A DNA stretch of 64,000 nt from Asaia krungthepensis NRIC 0535 (GTDB lineage Bacteria; Pseudomonadota; Alphaproteobacteria; Acetobacterales; Acetobacteraceae): positions 44,082-108,081 of the forward strand of contig NZ_BAPV01000008.1 of the NCBI RefSeq assembly GCF_025995175.1, written 5' to 3'. Positions 36,935 through 45,861 of this stretch are shown here, one piece after another (positions within the stretch are counted from its first letter, which is position 1; the number at the start of each line of letters is the position of its first letter). Made by a program: the position numbers and the translations under genes. Under the pieces are notes generated by a model that was given only the letters and a program-made list of their open reading frames with translations, did not search any database and was not told the DNA's origin.

Positions 36935-37645
36935 ATGACCCTGACGGTTCTCTGGCTGACGGCCCTGATCATGTTTGCCGGTGGCACGGCCCTGCTTCTC
37001 CTGGGCAAAAGGCGCACGGAAGCCGAAGGGGTGATGAGCCTCGCCCATGGCATCGTGCCCATCATCGCGGGATGCCTCTACGTGGCCATGGCAACCGGTC
37101 AGGGTGCTGTTCTCCTGCCCACCGATGCCACTCTCGCTGGCGCCGCCAGCACGACCCGGATTTTCTGGTTTGGCCGCTATATCGACTGGGTGTTCACCAC
37201 GCCGCTTCTGCTGGTCGGCCTCGGTTTCCTCGGCATGTTTCGCGGGCGCAAGCGTGCCGACCTTCTGCTGGGCGCTGTTGCGGCGGATGTGATCATGATC
37301 ATCACGGCCTTCGCCTTCAGCGCGTCTGAAAACGTGATTGATCGCTGGATCTGGTTTGTCCTGTCCTGCGTCGCTTTTCTGGGCGTCTACTACGTCATCT
37401 GGGTGTCGCAGCTTCAGGCCAATCGCCTCGAGCGCCCGGAAGTGCAGAGCGCCTATCTGCGCAGCGCCGCCATCTTGTCGGTGCTCTGGATGATCTACCC
37501 GATCATTCTCGCCCTCTCTCCGGACGGGCTCGGCATCGTGCCGGATTATGCCAGCGTGCTGATCATCGCAATCACCGATGTCCTCGCCAAGGTGGGGTTT
37601 GGCTTCCTGAGTCTCAGCGATGATCGCAAGCTGACCACGATCTGA
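36935..37645 (+). CDS. Microbial rhodopsin, probable light-driven proton pump (D-T-G type)
   Basis: A 236-residue seven-helix retinal protein. The helix G lysine that forms the Schiff base is in D-V-L-A-K-V-G-F-G (K219) with counter-ion D215. Helix C reads R-Y-I-D-W-V-F-T-T-P-L-L-L-V-G, giving R81, D84 (proton acceptor), T88 and G95. Gly replaces the usual cytoplasmic donor Asp/Glu (bacteriorhodopsin D96, proteorhodopsin E108). Helix B has H38 in A-H-G-I-V-P, aligned with bacteriorhodopsin T46. Leu at residue 92, the proteorhodopsin tuning site, suggests green absorption. Retinal-pocket W85, W185, Y188 and P189 are present. An in-frame stop five codons upstream fixes the start region. blh follows after 16 bases. 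Outward proton pumping is inferred from family knowledge. Confidence 0.95.
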   Translation: MTLTVLWLTALIMFAGGTALLLLGKRRTEAEGVMSLAHGIVPIIAGCLYVAMATGQGAVLLPTDATLAGAASTTRIFWFGRYIDWVFTTPLLLVGLGFLGMFRGRKRADLLLGAVAADVIMIITAFAFSASENVIDRWIWFVLSCVAFLGVYYVIWVSQLQANRLERPEVQSAYLRSAAILSVLWMIYPIILALSPDGLGIVPDYASVLIIAITDVLAKVGFGFLSLSDDRKLTTI

Positions 37646-37661
37646 AGGCGCAAGGCCCGGT

Positions 37662-38555
37662 ATGGCACAATTGACCACTATCGGGCCGCTCAACAGGTTC
37701 AATCTGCTTTACTGGAGCTGTGTCGCGCTTTCCTGCGGTGCCGCGCTCTGGTTGGGCAATACGATCATGGCGTTGGCCGTGATCATCCTCTTCGGTCTAC
37801 CGCATGGGGCGCTTGACGGCGAAATGGCACGGCAGAGACTGCGTCCGTCCTTCGGGCCGCTCTGGTTTCCTGTCTTTGCCCTGCCCTATCTGCTGCTGGT
37901 GCTGCTCGTATTACTCTCATGGCGGCTCTTCCCGATCGCCACGCTCAACGTCTTTCTCGCGCTCTCGCTGTGGCATTTCGGCACGGAGATGCGAGAAGGC
38001 AGCAACGCCCTGCCCGCCCTTCTTGTGCTCGGCGGCGCTCCCCTGATCCTGCCCAGCGTTTTTCATCCAGACGCCACCGCCCTGTTATTGAGCGCCATGG
38101 CGCCCCCGTCACGGCTGGACATGCCACCGGCATGGCTTGTCTGGATGTTCCCGGTCTGGTGTCTCGCCGCAAGCGCCTGGCTGGGGGCAGCCTCTGCTCG
38201 AGAGCGGTTCCGAAGGGTCTTCGCGCTGATCGAATTGCTTGCACTGTTTGCTGCACTTCCGCCGCTCCAGGCTTTCATGATCTATTTCGTCTTTCAGCAC
38301 GCTCCGGCCCATGTTGGATCGCTAATCAGGGACCCGACCTGGCCACGGCTTGTCTCGCAGGCGTCAGCCATGCGCCATGCCATGCCTTTGACGATCGCAA
38401 CGCTTGCCATCGGGGCAGCGCTCTACCCGCTCTATACAGGGACGATCCCCGAGCGCCTGCTGGCGCTTACCTTCCAGCTCCTGGCTGCGCTCACTCTACC
38501 CCACATGCTGTTCGCCCTTGTGATGGAACGCGAGAGAGCCGCCCTCTCCAGATGA
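37662..38555 (+). CDS. blh: Brp/Blh-family beta-carotene 15,15'-dioxygenase (retinal synthesis)
   Basis: A 297-residue membrane enzyme with about seven hydrophobic helices and the family's histidine motifs in order: L-P-H-G-A-L-D near residue 48, L-W-H-F-G-T near 104, F-Q-H-A-P-A-H near 214 and L-T-L-P-H-M-L-F near 280. These histidines bind the catalytic iron. The enzyme splits beta-carotene into two retinals, supplying the chromophore for the rhodopsin immediately upstream. The 16-base spacing and AAGG before the ATG indicate a two-gene operon. Beta-carotene synthesis genes (crtE, crtB, crtI, crtY) are not in the window and must be elsewhere if the pump works. Confidence 0.93.
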   Translation: MAQLTTIGPLNRFNLLYWSCVALSCGAALWLGNTIMALAVIILFGLPHGALDGEMARQRLRPSFGPLWFPVFALPYLLLVLLVLLSWRLFPIATLNVFLALSLWHFGTEMREGSNALPALLVLGGAPLILPSVFHPDATALLLSAMAPPSRLDMPPAWLVWMFPVWCLAASAWLGAASARERFRRVFALIELLALFAALPPLQAFMIYFVFQHAPAHVGSLIRDPTWPRLVSQASAMRHAMPLTIATLAIGAALYPLYTGTIPERLLALTFQLLAALTLPHMLFALVMERERAALSR

Positions 38556-38583
38556 GCATTCCCGTCTGAGGGTTCTGCCCAAA

Positions 38584-38615
38584 TGCCCTGTGTCTGGGTG
38601 TCTTCTGTCAGGGCA
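38584..38615. terminator. Inverted repeat between convergent blh and recO
   Basis: TGCCCTG and CAGGGCA arms are separated by 18 bases, 28 bases after the blh stop. There is no T-run, so this is a weak terminator candidate. Confidence 0.3.
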
Positions 38616-38633
38616 CGCTCAGGCAGATCTGTA

Positions 38634-39443
38634 TCAGGAGGAAGCATCGTCCCGCTGGGACGGGGTGACCGCATCGTTGCTCTGTGCTGCGGCTATTTGC
38701 GTCTCGACCAGCGCCCGCACACGCTGCTCCAGCCGTTCACGGGCGCCAGGCACAGGCTTGTGGCGCGCTCCGAACAAGTGTCGGGAGAGGAAATGCCCAG
38801 TCAGTGTGAGGCCCGCGGCCCAGGCAGCGGGGTCATCTCCCTCATATTCAGCGCCTTGCAATGTCAGAAAGCGGGGCAGAGGCAGGAGACGATCGACCCA
38901 GACGCCCGCAGCCGATCGGCTCACGGCACGTCCCGTCCGGGGAGAAACAAAGGCGAGATCGCTTGTATCCCCGGAAATGGCACAGCTATCGAGCGTGAGC
39001 CCATAGCCCAGCGTCGCCAGAAGAGCCGTTTCCCAGCGTACATAATCGACGACAGGTGCAGGATCGGCCAACACGCAGAATGCCGCCAGATCGCGCACGG
39101 TTTGCAGAAAAAAATCGGGATGAGGCTCTCGATCCGGGAGGGCTGCGTCGGCAAGTTCTGCCGCAGATTGAACCAGAGCGAGTTGTAAAGGGCGGTCAAG
39201 AAGCCTGACGGCTGTTTCCTGCACCATCTCACCGCTCAGATGCCCGAGCTGGTCGGACAGGCGGGAGGCATAGCGAGCCAGTATCAGATTGCCCGGTTGC
39301 CAGAGTGCGGCCTGACGTCGTGACGAGCCGCCACGCACCAGACCGGCAATGCGTCCATGCTCTTCAGTGAAGAGATGGACGACCGCCCCGCCCTCGCCGT
39401 AGCAGCGGGCGGAGAGGACGATCGCGGCGCACTCGAAATTCAT
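38634..39443 (-). CDS. recO: DNA repair protein RecO
   Basis: RecO works with RecF and RecR to load RecA on SSB-coated gaps and anneals single strands. The 269-residue protein has the N-terminal OB domain (A-A-I-V-L-S-A-R-C-Y-G-E-G, V-V-H-L-F-T-E-E-H-G-R-I-A-G-L-V-R-G-G). A helical middle follows (W-E-T-A-L-L-A-T-L-G-Y-G-L-T-L-D with a Cys after it). In alphaproteobacteria recO often neighbours parC; here the rhodopsin-blh pair lies between them on the other strand. The tail after about residue 250 is Ser/Asp-rich. Confidence 0.92.
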   Translation of the reverse strand: MNFECAAIVLSARCYGEGGAVVHLFTEEHGRIAGLVRGGSSRRQAALWQPGNLILARYASRLSDQLGHLSGEMVQETAVRLLDRPLQLALVQSAAELADAALPDREPHPDFFLQTVRDLAAFCVLADPAPVVDYVRWETALLATLGYGLTLDSCAISGDTSDLAFVSPRTGRAVSRSAAGVWVDRLLPLPRFLTLQGAEYEGDDPAAWAAGLTLTGHFLSRHLFGARHKPVPGARERLEQRVRALVETQIAAAQSNDAVTPSQRDDASS

Positions 39444-39476
39444 GCGCCGCGCCCGTTTTGAGGCGCGATCAGACGA

Positions 39477-40382
39477 TCAGGCGCCAGCGGCAGCAGCCAC
39501 TTCGGCGGCGAAATCGCTGGTTTCCTTCTCGATGCCTTCGCCGAGCTGGAACCGCTCGAAAGCGATCAGCTTGGCGCCGGCCTTCTCGACAACCTTGGAC
39601 ACGCGGGTTTCGCCGTCATGCACCCAGACCTGCTCAAGAAGAACGACTTCTTCATAGAACTTGCGGATACGGCCTTCGATCATCTTCTCGATGATGGCTT
39701 CCGGCTTGCCGGATTCACGAGCCTGCTCGATCAGAACCTGGCGCTCGCGCTCCAGAGCTTCCGGATCGACGCTGGCAACTTCCAGAGCAGCCGGACGCGT
39801 TGCGGCAACATGCATGCCGATCTGGCGGCCCAGTGTCAGCAGGGCTTCGGATTCCGAAGGAGCTTCGACAGCGGCGAGAACGCCGATCTTGCCAACGCCC
39901 GGACGCAGCGCGCCATGGACATAGGAAGCAACGATGCCCGAAGGAACCGTCAGAACCTTGGCGCGACGCAGCGACATGTTCTCACCGATCGTGGCGATCA
40001 GGTGTGTCAGCTCTTCGGCAACCGTACGGCCCGTGGGCAGCTTGGCCTGCGACAGGGTGTCGAGGTCGTCACCGGCCTCGAGCGCAGCGTGGGCCACGGA
40101 CTCGACGAATGCCTGGAAGGCTTCGTTACGACCCACGAAATCGGTCTCGGCATTGACTTCGACCATGGCGGCCTTGTTCTTGCCCGAAGCAACGGCCACG
40201 AGGCCTTCAGCCGTGGTGCGGCCCGACTTCTTGGCAGCCTGCGACAGACCCTTGGCGCGCAGCCAGTCAATGGCGGCATCCATGTCGCCAGCAGCTTCCG
40301 TAAGAGCCTTCTTGCAGTCCATCATGCCGGCGCCGGTCTTCTCGCGCAGGTCACGAACGAGGGCAGCAGTGATTTCCGCCAT
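39477..40382 (-). CDS. tsf: Elongation factor Ts
   Basis: EF-Ts is the guanine-nucleotide exchange factor that recycles EF-Tu. The 301-residue protein has the UBA-like N terminus ([20 protein letters not shown]), the T-D-F-V-G-R-N-E motif and two dimerisation/core subdomains (H-V-A-A-T-R-P, then [10 protein letters not shown]). AGGAG lies before the chosen ATG; the open frame upstream is not conserved. It is transcribed after rpsB, the universal rpsB-tsf order. pyrH, which often follows in this class, does not follow here; recO does. Confidence 0.97.
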   Translation of the reverse strand: MAEITAALVRDLREKTGAGMMDCKKALTEAAGDMDAAIDWLRAKGLSQAAKKSGRTTAEGLVAVASGKNKAAMVEVNAETDFVGRNEAFQAFVESVAHAALEAGDDLDTLSQAKLPTGRTVAEELTHLIATIGENMSLRRAKVLTVPSGIVASYVHGALRPGVGKIGVLAAVEAPSESEALLTLGRQIGMHVAATRPAALEVASVDPEALERERQVLIEQARESGKPEAIIEKMIEGRIRKFYEEVVLLEQVWVHDGETRVSKVVEKAGAKLIAFERFQLGEGIEKETSDFAAEVAAAAGA

Positions 40383-40561
40383 GTTCCAAACTCCTCTTGA
40401 GCATTGTCCTGTCAGACCCGATCGGCTGATCGGACGACAATGCTCGCCACAATAAAGAACCTGAGCCCCTTCCCGCACTCGGAAAGCGCGGGGCAGGCTC
40501 TAGGAACGAAACGGCGCGCCGCAGCTTTTCAGCCGGGCACGCCAGAAATTCCGAATGCTGG

Positions 40562-40581
40562 GGGAGACCTCACGATCTCCC
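40562..40581 (-). terminator. Hairpin between rpsB and tsf
   Basis: GGGAGA and TCTCCC enclose an eight-base loop ten bases after the rpsB stop. It lacks a T-run and may be an attenuating or RNA-processing hairpin inside the rpsB-tsf transcript. Confidence 0.35.
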
Positions 40582-40590
40582 GCACGCATC

Positions 40591-41373
40591 TCAGGCTTCA
40601 GCCGGAGCTTCTGCCGTGGTCTCTTCAACAACCGTCTCGACCGGCAGTTCTTCAGACGCACCGAAATCGGCACCCGAAGCAGCCATTTCAGCCGAGATAC
40701 CATCGAGCACGGCCTGCGACACGAGGTCGCAATAGGTGGTGATGGCGCGGATGGCGTCGTCATTGCCCGGAATCGGGTAGGTCACGCCAGCCGGGTTGGA
40801 GTTGCTGTCGAGAACGGCAACAACCGGAATGCCAAGCTTGTTGGCTTCCTCAACCGCCAGCTTCTCCTTGTTCGTGTCGATCACGAACAGGATGTCCGGC
40901 AGGCCGCCCATTTCCTTGATGCCGCCGAGCGAACGCTCAAGCTTCTCGCGGTCACGGGTGATGTCGAGGATTTCTTTCTTCGTCAGACCATGCGTGTCGC
41001 CGGAGAGCATCTCGTCGATCTGGCGCAGGCGCTTGATCGAACCCGTGATGGTCTTCCAGTTGGTCAGCATACCGCCGAGCCAGCGATGGTTGACGTAGTA
41101 CTGGCCGCAGCGGGTTGCTGCCTCAGCCACATGCTCGGCAGCAGCGCGCTTGGTGCCAACGAACAGCACGCGACCCCCACCGGCCACAGTGTTGCGAACG
41201 GCCTGCAGGGCGCGATCAAGCATCGGAACGGTCTGCTGCAGGTCGATGATGTGAACCTGGTTGCGGACACCGAACAGATACGGTGCCATCGCCGGGTTCC
41301 AGCGACGCGTGTGGTGACCAAAGTGAACGCCGGCTTCGAGCAGCTGACGCATGGTGAATTCAGGCATCGCCAT
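40591..41373 (-). CDS. rpsB: 30S ribosomal protein S2
   Basis: S2 is a late-binding small-subunit protein that bridges head and body and positions S1. The 260-residue protein begins [20 protein letters not shown]. It shows [17 protein letters not shown], the coiled-coil region with [10 protein letters not shown] and P-D-I-L-F-V-I-D. The C-terminal tail is Ala/Glu-rich. AGGAA precedes the ATG used here. The 14 in-frame codons upstream are not S2-like. A roughly 260-base leader separates it from the next gene upstream. Confidence 0.97.
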   Translation of the reverse strand: MAMPEFTMRQLLEAGVHFGHHTRRWNPAMAPYLFGVRNQVHIIDLQQTVPMLDRALQAVRNTVAGGGRVLFVGTKRAAAEHVAEAATRCGQYYVNHRWLGGMLTNWKTITGSIKRLRQIDEMLSGDTHGLTKKEILDITRDREKLERSLGGIKEMGGLPDILFVIDTNKEKLAVEEANKLGIPVVAVLDSNSNPAGVTYPIPGNDDAIRAITTYCDLVSQAVLDGISAEMAASGADFGASEELPVETVVEETTAEAPAEA

Positions 41374-41632
41374 GATGCAAATTCCTGTTCTTCTGGTTGT
41401 GCCTCCGTATGACATTGCGCGTTTTCACGGGCACCAGAGAGTCTGTCGTCATACGTGCGAATTGCCCCTCTCCCCCGGCAGCAGAGCCGCCAGAAAAGCC
41501 AGACGGGCGCGGTATCGCCTTTTTTGCCACAAAAGGCAAGGACGAAGCGGAGACAGACCGGAAAAACGGAGCCCATAACCCGAAATCTAGGTCTGTCTCA
41601 CGACAAGACGGAGCCCAAGCTGCATCTGCCGC
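41374..41632 (-). promoter_or_regulatory. Long 5' leader of rpsB with inverted repeat
   Basis: No gene fits in this 259-base interval. An exact 8-base inverted repeat CGTATGAC (41406-41413) / GTCATACG (41448-41455) would form a stem 33 bases upstream of the rpsB start. S2 is known to control its own mRNA through the leader in some bacteria, so an autoregulatory structure is possible. Confidence 0.35.
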
Positions 41633-42187
41633 TCATTGATTTGTGGATGGCGTCCTGAAAACGTCGTCAGTCAGCAGGGTCATCCCTGCTTGTTTGTCAT
41701 CCGGCACAGGCGATACGACCGATGGATTGGTCGGATACGCGTGCCCACTGAAACGCAGATCTGCGTTGTAACAGGGATAGATCCCGCCGCCGCAGACCCG
41801 GACGCTTATATCGTGCCATCCGTTTGTTTTCGCATGCAGAACCCGGATAGGTGGTTTGGCAATGGTGATACGTGAAACACGTCGATACGTGTTACCGTGC
41901 AGTGACAGCACGTAGAGGGTACAGCCGCCGCTACCGCAGAAATCATCCGAACCATCTCCGTCTTTCGAAGCAATAGCGTATACCAGCGCCTCCTCGAACC
42001 CATCGTCGTTCAGATCCGTCAGCGCCACTCCATATCGCGTCAACTTGGTATCTGCGATGAATTTGATCAGCGCCGGAGGCAGGTTGTCGCTCGCGATCGA
42101 CGAGCCTATGGAAAAGAGCGCAAAACTAACAACGATCAAAAGACGACAAGACTGGGTGACATCAAGACCAAGTCGGGTTTTGAGCAT
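41633..42187 (-). CDS. Exported orphan protein with D-x-N-x-D-G repeat motif
   Basis: A 184-residue secreted or periplasmic protein. The signal peptide has K-T-R, then L-L-I-V-V-S-F-A-L-F-S-I-G and S-I-A-S. The mature part contains L-T-D-L-N-D-D-G-F-E-E-A-L-V-Y, the calcium-loop style of FG-GAP/VCBS and EF-like repeats. It also has four cysteines as C-G-S-G-G-C and C-G-G-G-I-Y-P-C, which probably form disulfides. The frame extends 32 codons upstream to a GTG, so the start is uncertain. Base composition appears more balanced than in neighbours, which may hint at acquisition. I recognise no family. Confidence 0.65.
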   Translation of the reverse strand: MLKTRLGLDVTQSCRLLIVVSFALFSIGSSIASDNLPPALIKFIADTKLTRYGVALTDLNDDGFEEALVYAIASKDGDGSDDFCGSGGCTLYVLSLHGNTYRRVSRITIAKPPIRVLHAKTNGWHDISVRVCGGGIYPCYNADLRFSGHAYPTNPSVVSPVPDDKQAGMTLLTDDVFRTPSTNQ

Positions 42188-42397
42188 ACGCGCAAGAACC
42201 ACGCCAGCGCTCCGAAATGGTGCAATATTTCTGGAATGTAGTATAGATTTCACGGGCGGTGATGCTCCCTGTTTTTTATACACCTCTATATGTACCCCCG
42301 TTTCGCGATAAATCGACCTTGAGCCTCGGCGATGGAACGCGGAGGGATAATCTGCTCGTTTCCTCAGTCCCGACGCCCTCTGGCAACCATAAGGGAC

Positions 42398-45300
42398 TCA
42401 CAAATGATCGATGCGCGATACTCCCTGGATCGTCCGCAATTGCTCGCCCAGACGTGGCGTGACCGGGAAATGCCCGGTCAAGGTCACCTCCACAGCCTTG
42501 GTCTCGTCCACCGCTGGCACGAGCACGATCTTGCCGCGCCCTCTGCCCTGACTGCTGAGCAGATCACGCACCTTCGTCACCGCTGAAGCCTCGCTGATCC
42601 ACACGCGCATCTCCGAGCTTTCCTGTGCCGCTGCTTTCTCCAGATCCGTCACGTCATTGGCCGTGATACGCAGGGCGTCGCCCTCCAGCTTGAGATCGGC
42701 CGTCACCATCACGGCCTGACCGGCCACCAGCAGGTCGCGGCAACGCGACAGCACTTCCGAGAACAGCGTTACTTCGCAACCACCCGTCGCATCGGAGAGG
42801 CGTACCCACGCCATTTTGCTGCCGCTTTTGGTGGGACGCTCCTTCTTGTCGACCACGCAGCCCGCGATACGTACGCGATAGGATCCGTTCTCGGCAGCGG
42901 TCATGAGATTCTGGGATGTCAGCACATTGGCCCGCTTGAGGACCGAGCGATAGGCATCCAGCGGGTGCGCCGACATATGGAATCCGATCGCCTCGGCCTC
43001 TGCGGCCAGACGCTCGAATTCAGGCCAGTACGGGGCCTCGGCCAAACGCAGCTCCTCAGGCTCCGCCGAGGCACCGAAGAGCCCGATTTGACCCGAAGCC
43101 GCCTCCTGCGCGTCGGATTGCGCACGGCGCATGATGATTTCCGAGCTGGCAAAGACGATATGGCGCGGCTTGTCTAGGGAATCGAAAGCCCCCGCCTTGG
43201 CCAGATTTTCGATCTGGATCTTGTTGAGCTGTTTCGCATCGCAGCGCGACGCCAGATCGGCGAGACTGGCGAACGGCTTGTCGCCACGCGCATCCACGAT
43301 GGCCTGCATGGCCGTGAACCCCACACGCTTGACCGCGGCCAAGGCGTAGCGGATGGCCCAGCTTCCGTCCTCCTGCTTTTCGAGCGAGAAATCGGCCTTC
43401 GAGCGATTGATGTCGACGGGAAGCACCTTGATTTTCATCCGGCGCGCCTCCTGACAGAGCGAGGCCAGCTTGTCCGTCTTTTCACGGGCAAGCGACATGC
43501 ATCCGGCAAGGAACGCCACCGGATGGTTCGCCTTCATCCAGGCCGTCTGATACGAAACAAGCGCATAGGCTGCGGCGTGAGATTTATTGAACCCATAATC
43601 CGCGAAACGCGCCATAAGGTCGAACACTTCGGCAGCTTTCTCGGGGGTGATCCCCCGCCCGGTCGCACCTTTGACGAAGATCTCGCGCTGCGTGTCCATC
43701 TCGGCGCGGATCTTCTTGCCCATGGCGCGACGCAACAGATCGGCGCCGCCCAGGCTGTACCCGGCCATTTTCTGCGCGATCTGCATGACCTGCTCCTGAT
43801 AAACCATGATGCCATAGGTCTCGGACAGGATATCGCGAATTTCCTCATGGGGCGGCTCCCAGGAAGCACCATGTTTGCGCGCACAGTAATCGGGGATGTT
43901 GGCCATGGGCCCCGGACGATAGAGCGCTACCGCCGCGATCAGATCCTCAAGCCGTGTAGGGCGCATCTGCTTGAGCACGTCGCGCATGCCCGCGCCTTCG
44001 AACTGGAAAACGCCGCCCGCATCGCCACGGGCCAGCATGTCATAGGTCGGCGCGTCATCCAGAGGCAGGGTGGCCAGATCGACCTCGATGCCCTGTTGCG
44101 CGATGAAATTGATCCCACGCTTGAGAATGGTGAGCGTGGTCAGGCCGAGGAAGTCGAACTTCACCAGCCCGGCCTGCTCGACGAATTTCATATTGTACTG
44201 CGTGACCAGCATATCGCTCTTGGGATCGCGATAGAGCGGCACGAGCTCGACCAGTTCACGATCCCCGATCACGACACCCGCGGCATGGGTCGAGGCATGA
44301 CGATAGAGCCCCTCGAGCTGCAAAGCGATTTCCATCAGGCGGCGCAGCGCCTCGTCGCTCTCGCGCATTTCCTGCAGGCGCGGCTCGCCATCGATCGCCT
44401 GTTTGAGGGTGACGGGCTTGGCCGGGTTGTTCGGAATCAGCTCGGCCACGCGGTTGACCATGCCGAAAGGCAAGCCGAGCACGCGCCCGACATCGCGCAC
44501 CGCAGCGCGCGCCTGAAGCTTACCGAAGGTGATGATCTGTGCCACGCGCTCGCCACCATATTCGGTGCGCACGTAGCGGATCACCTCGTCGCGCCGGTCC
44601 TGACAGAAATCGATATCGAAGTCAGGCATCGAGACGCGTTCTGGATTCAGGAATCGCTCGAAGAGCAGGTTGAACGGCAGCGGGTCGATATCGGTGATGG
44701 TGAGCGCCCAGGCCACGAGAGAGCCCGCACCCGATCCACGCCCCGGCCCCACGGGAATATCGTGCTCCTTCGCCCATTGGATAAAGTCGGCAACGATCAG
44801 GAAGTAACCAGGAAAGCCCATGCGCCCGATAATCCCGAGCTCCATCTCCAGACGCTCCTCATAGCGTCTGCGTGTGTCGTCATCAGCCTCCATGCGCGAC
44901 AGGCGCTGGCGCAGCCCCTCCTCCGACATGGCCCGCAATGTCTCTTCCTCGGTCGCTCCCTCATTCACCTTGGGACAGACCGGCAGGAGCGGTGGACGAG
45001 TCGAAACCTTCACTGCGCAGCGCTGCGCAATCATGAGCGTATTGTCGCAAGCCTCCGGCAGATCGGCAAAAAGCGCACGCATGGCATCGGGGGATTTGAA
45101 CCAGTGCTCGGGCGTGACGCGCCAGCGCTCCTGCTCCGCCATGGTGCGTCCCTGCGCGATGCAGAGCAGCGCGTCATGGGCTTCATGCATGGCCGGTTTG
45201 GAGAAAAAGCACTCGTTGGTGGCGACCAAAGGTAGCCCCAGACGGTCAGCAGCGGCGATCATGCCGGGCTCGACGGCTTTCTCTTCAGGCAGACCATGAC

Positions 45301-45817
45301 GGTGCAGCTCGACAGCCATATGAGCGCCGAAGCTCTCCTGCAAGCGGCGCAGCAGCGTCATGGCCTGATCTTCCTGCCCCTCGGCAAGCAGGCGGAACAA
45401 TGGCCCACGCGTCCCGCCAGTCAGCAGAAAGAGCCCGTCCGCATGAGCGCAGAATGTCTCAAGCAGAATGGCCGGGTCGGAAGGATCGCCCTTGAGAAAT
45501 CCCTCGGAAGAGAGGAATTGCAGATTGGCAAGTCCCGCCTCATTACGGGCCAGCGCCACCATGGGCTCTGACGGGGCACCGGGCTTGTCGCTGCGCGATG
45601 GCAATGCGAGCTGGCAACCGATGATGGGCTGCACGCCCTTACCCGTGCAGTACTGCGAGAATTCAAGCGCCCCGAAGAGATTGCCTGTATCGGTCAACGC
45701 CACGGCAGGCATGGCGGATTCAGCGGCCAGAGCCACCAGATCGGGTATGCGTATCGCCCCCTGGCTCAGCGAATAGGCGGAGTGATTACGAAGATGAACG
45801 AAGGGGGCATGGGACAT
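42398..45817 (-). CDS. dnaE: DNA polymerase III subunit alpha
   Basis: DnaE is the replicative polymerase catalytic subunit. The 1139-residue protein has the N-terminal PHP domain (V-H-L-R-N-H-S-A-Y-S-L-S-Q-G-A-I). The polymerase core carries the catalytic aspartates in M-P-D-F-D-I-D-F-C and the G-P-G-R-G-S-G-A-G-S-L segment. Helix-hairpin-helix DNA-binding and OB-fold (V-R-I-A-G-C-V-V-D-K-K-E-R-P) regions are near the C terminus. The length suits DnaE1. The beta-clamp-binding region lies before the OB fold. lolD is 44 bases upstream on the same strand, so co-transcription is possible. Confidence 0.97.
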   Translation of the reverse strand: MSHAPFVHLRNHSAYSLSQGAIRIPDLVALAAESAMPAVALTDTGNLFGALEFSQYCTGKGVQPIIGCQLALPSRSDKPGAPSEPMVALARNEAGLANLQFLSSEGFLKGDPSDPAILLETFCAHADGLFLLTGGTRGPLFRLLAEGQEDQAMTLLRRLQESFGAHMAVELHRHGLPEEKAVEPGMIAAADRLGLPLVATNECFFSKPAMHEAHDALLCIAQGRTMAEQERWRVTPEHWFKSPDAMRALFADLPEACDNTLMIAQRCAVKVSTRPPLLPVCPKVNEGATEEETLRAMSEEGLRQRLSRMEADDDTRRRYEERLEMELGIIGRMGFPGYFLIVADFIQWAKEHDIPVGPGRGSGAGSLVAWALTITDIDPLPFNLLFERFLNPERVSMPDFDIDFCQDRRDEVIRYVRTEYGGERVAQIITFGKLQARAAVRDVGRVLGLPFGMVNRVAELIPNNPAKPVTLKQAIDGEPRLQEMRESDEALRRLMEIALQLEGLYRHASTHAAGVVIGDRELVELVPLYRDPKSDMLVTQYNMKFVEQAGLVKFDFLGLTTLTILKRGINFIAQQGIEVDLATLPLDDAPTYDMLARGDAGGVFQFEGAGMRDVLKQMRPTRLEDLIAAVALYRPGPMANIPDYCARKHGASWEPPHEEIRDILSETYGIMVYQEQVMQIAQKMAGYSLGGADLLRRAMGKKIRAEMDTQREIFVKGATGRGITPEKAAEVFDLMARFADYGFNKSHAAAYALVSYQTAWMKANHPVAFLAGCMSLAREKTDKLASLCQEARRMKIKVLPVDINRSKADFSLEKQEDGSWAIRYALAAVKRVGFTAMQAIVDARGDKPFASLADLASRCDAKQLNKIQIENLAKAGAFDSLDKPRHIVFASSEIIMRRAQSDAQEAASGQIGLFGASAEPEELRLAEAPYWPEFERLAAEAEAIGFHMSAHPLDAYRSVLKRANVLTSQNLMTAAENGSYRVRIAGCVVDKKERPTKSGSKMAWVRLSDATGGCEVTLFSEVLSRCRDLLVAGQAVMVTADLKLEGDALRITANDVTDLEKAAAQESSEMRVWISEASAVTKVRDLLSSQGRGRGKIVLVPAVDETKAVEVTLTGHFPVTPRLGEQLRTIQGVSRIDHL

Positions 45818-45861
45818 GGGTCATGGTCTATCAGACCGTAACGCCCCCTTCATCCCTTTCT

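Noticed and set aside
43523..45235. 570-codon plus-strand frame
   Set aside because: Antisense to dnaE, whose polymerase motifs fix the coding strand. His- and Arg-rich shadow sequence.
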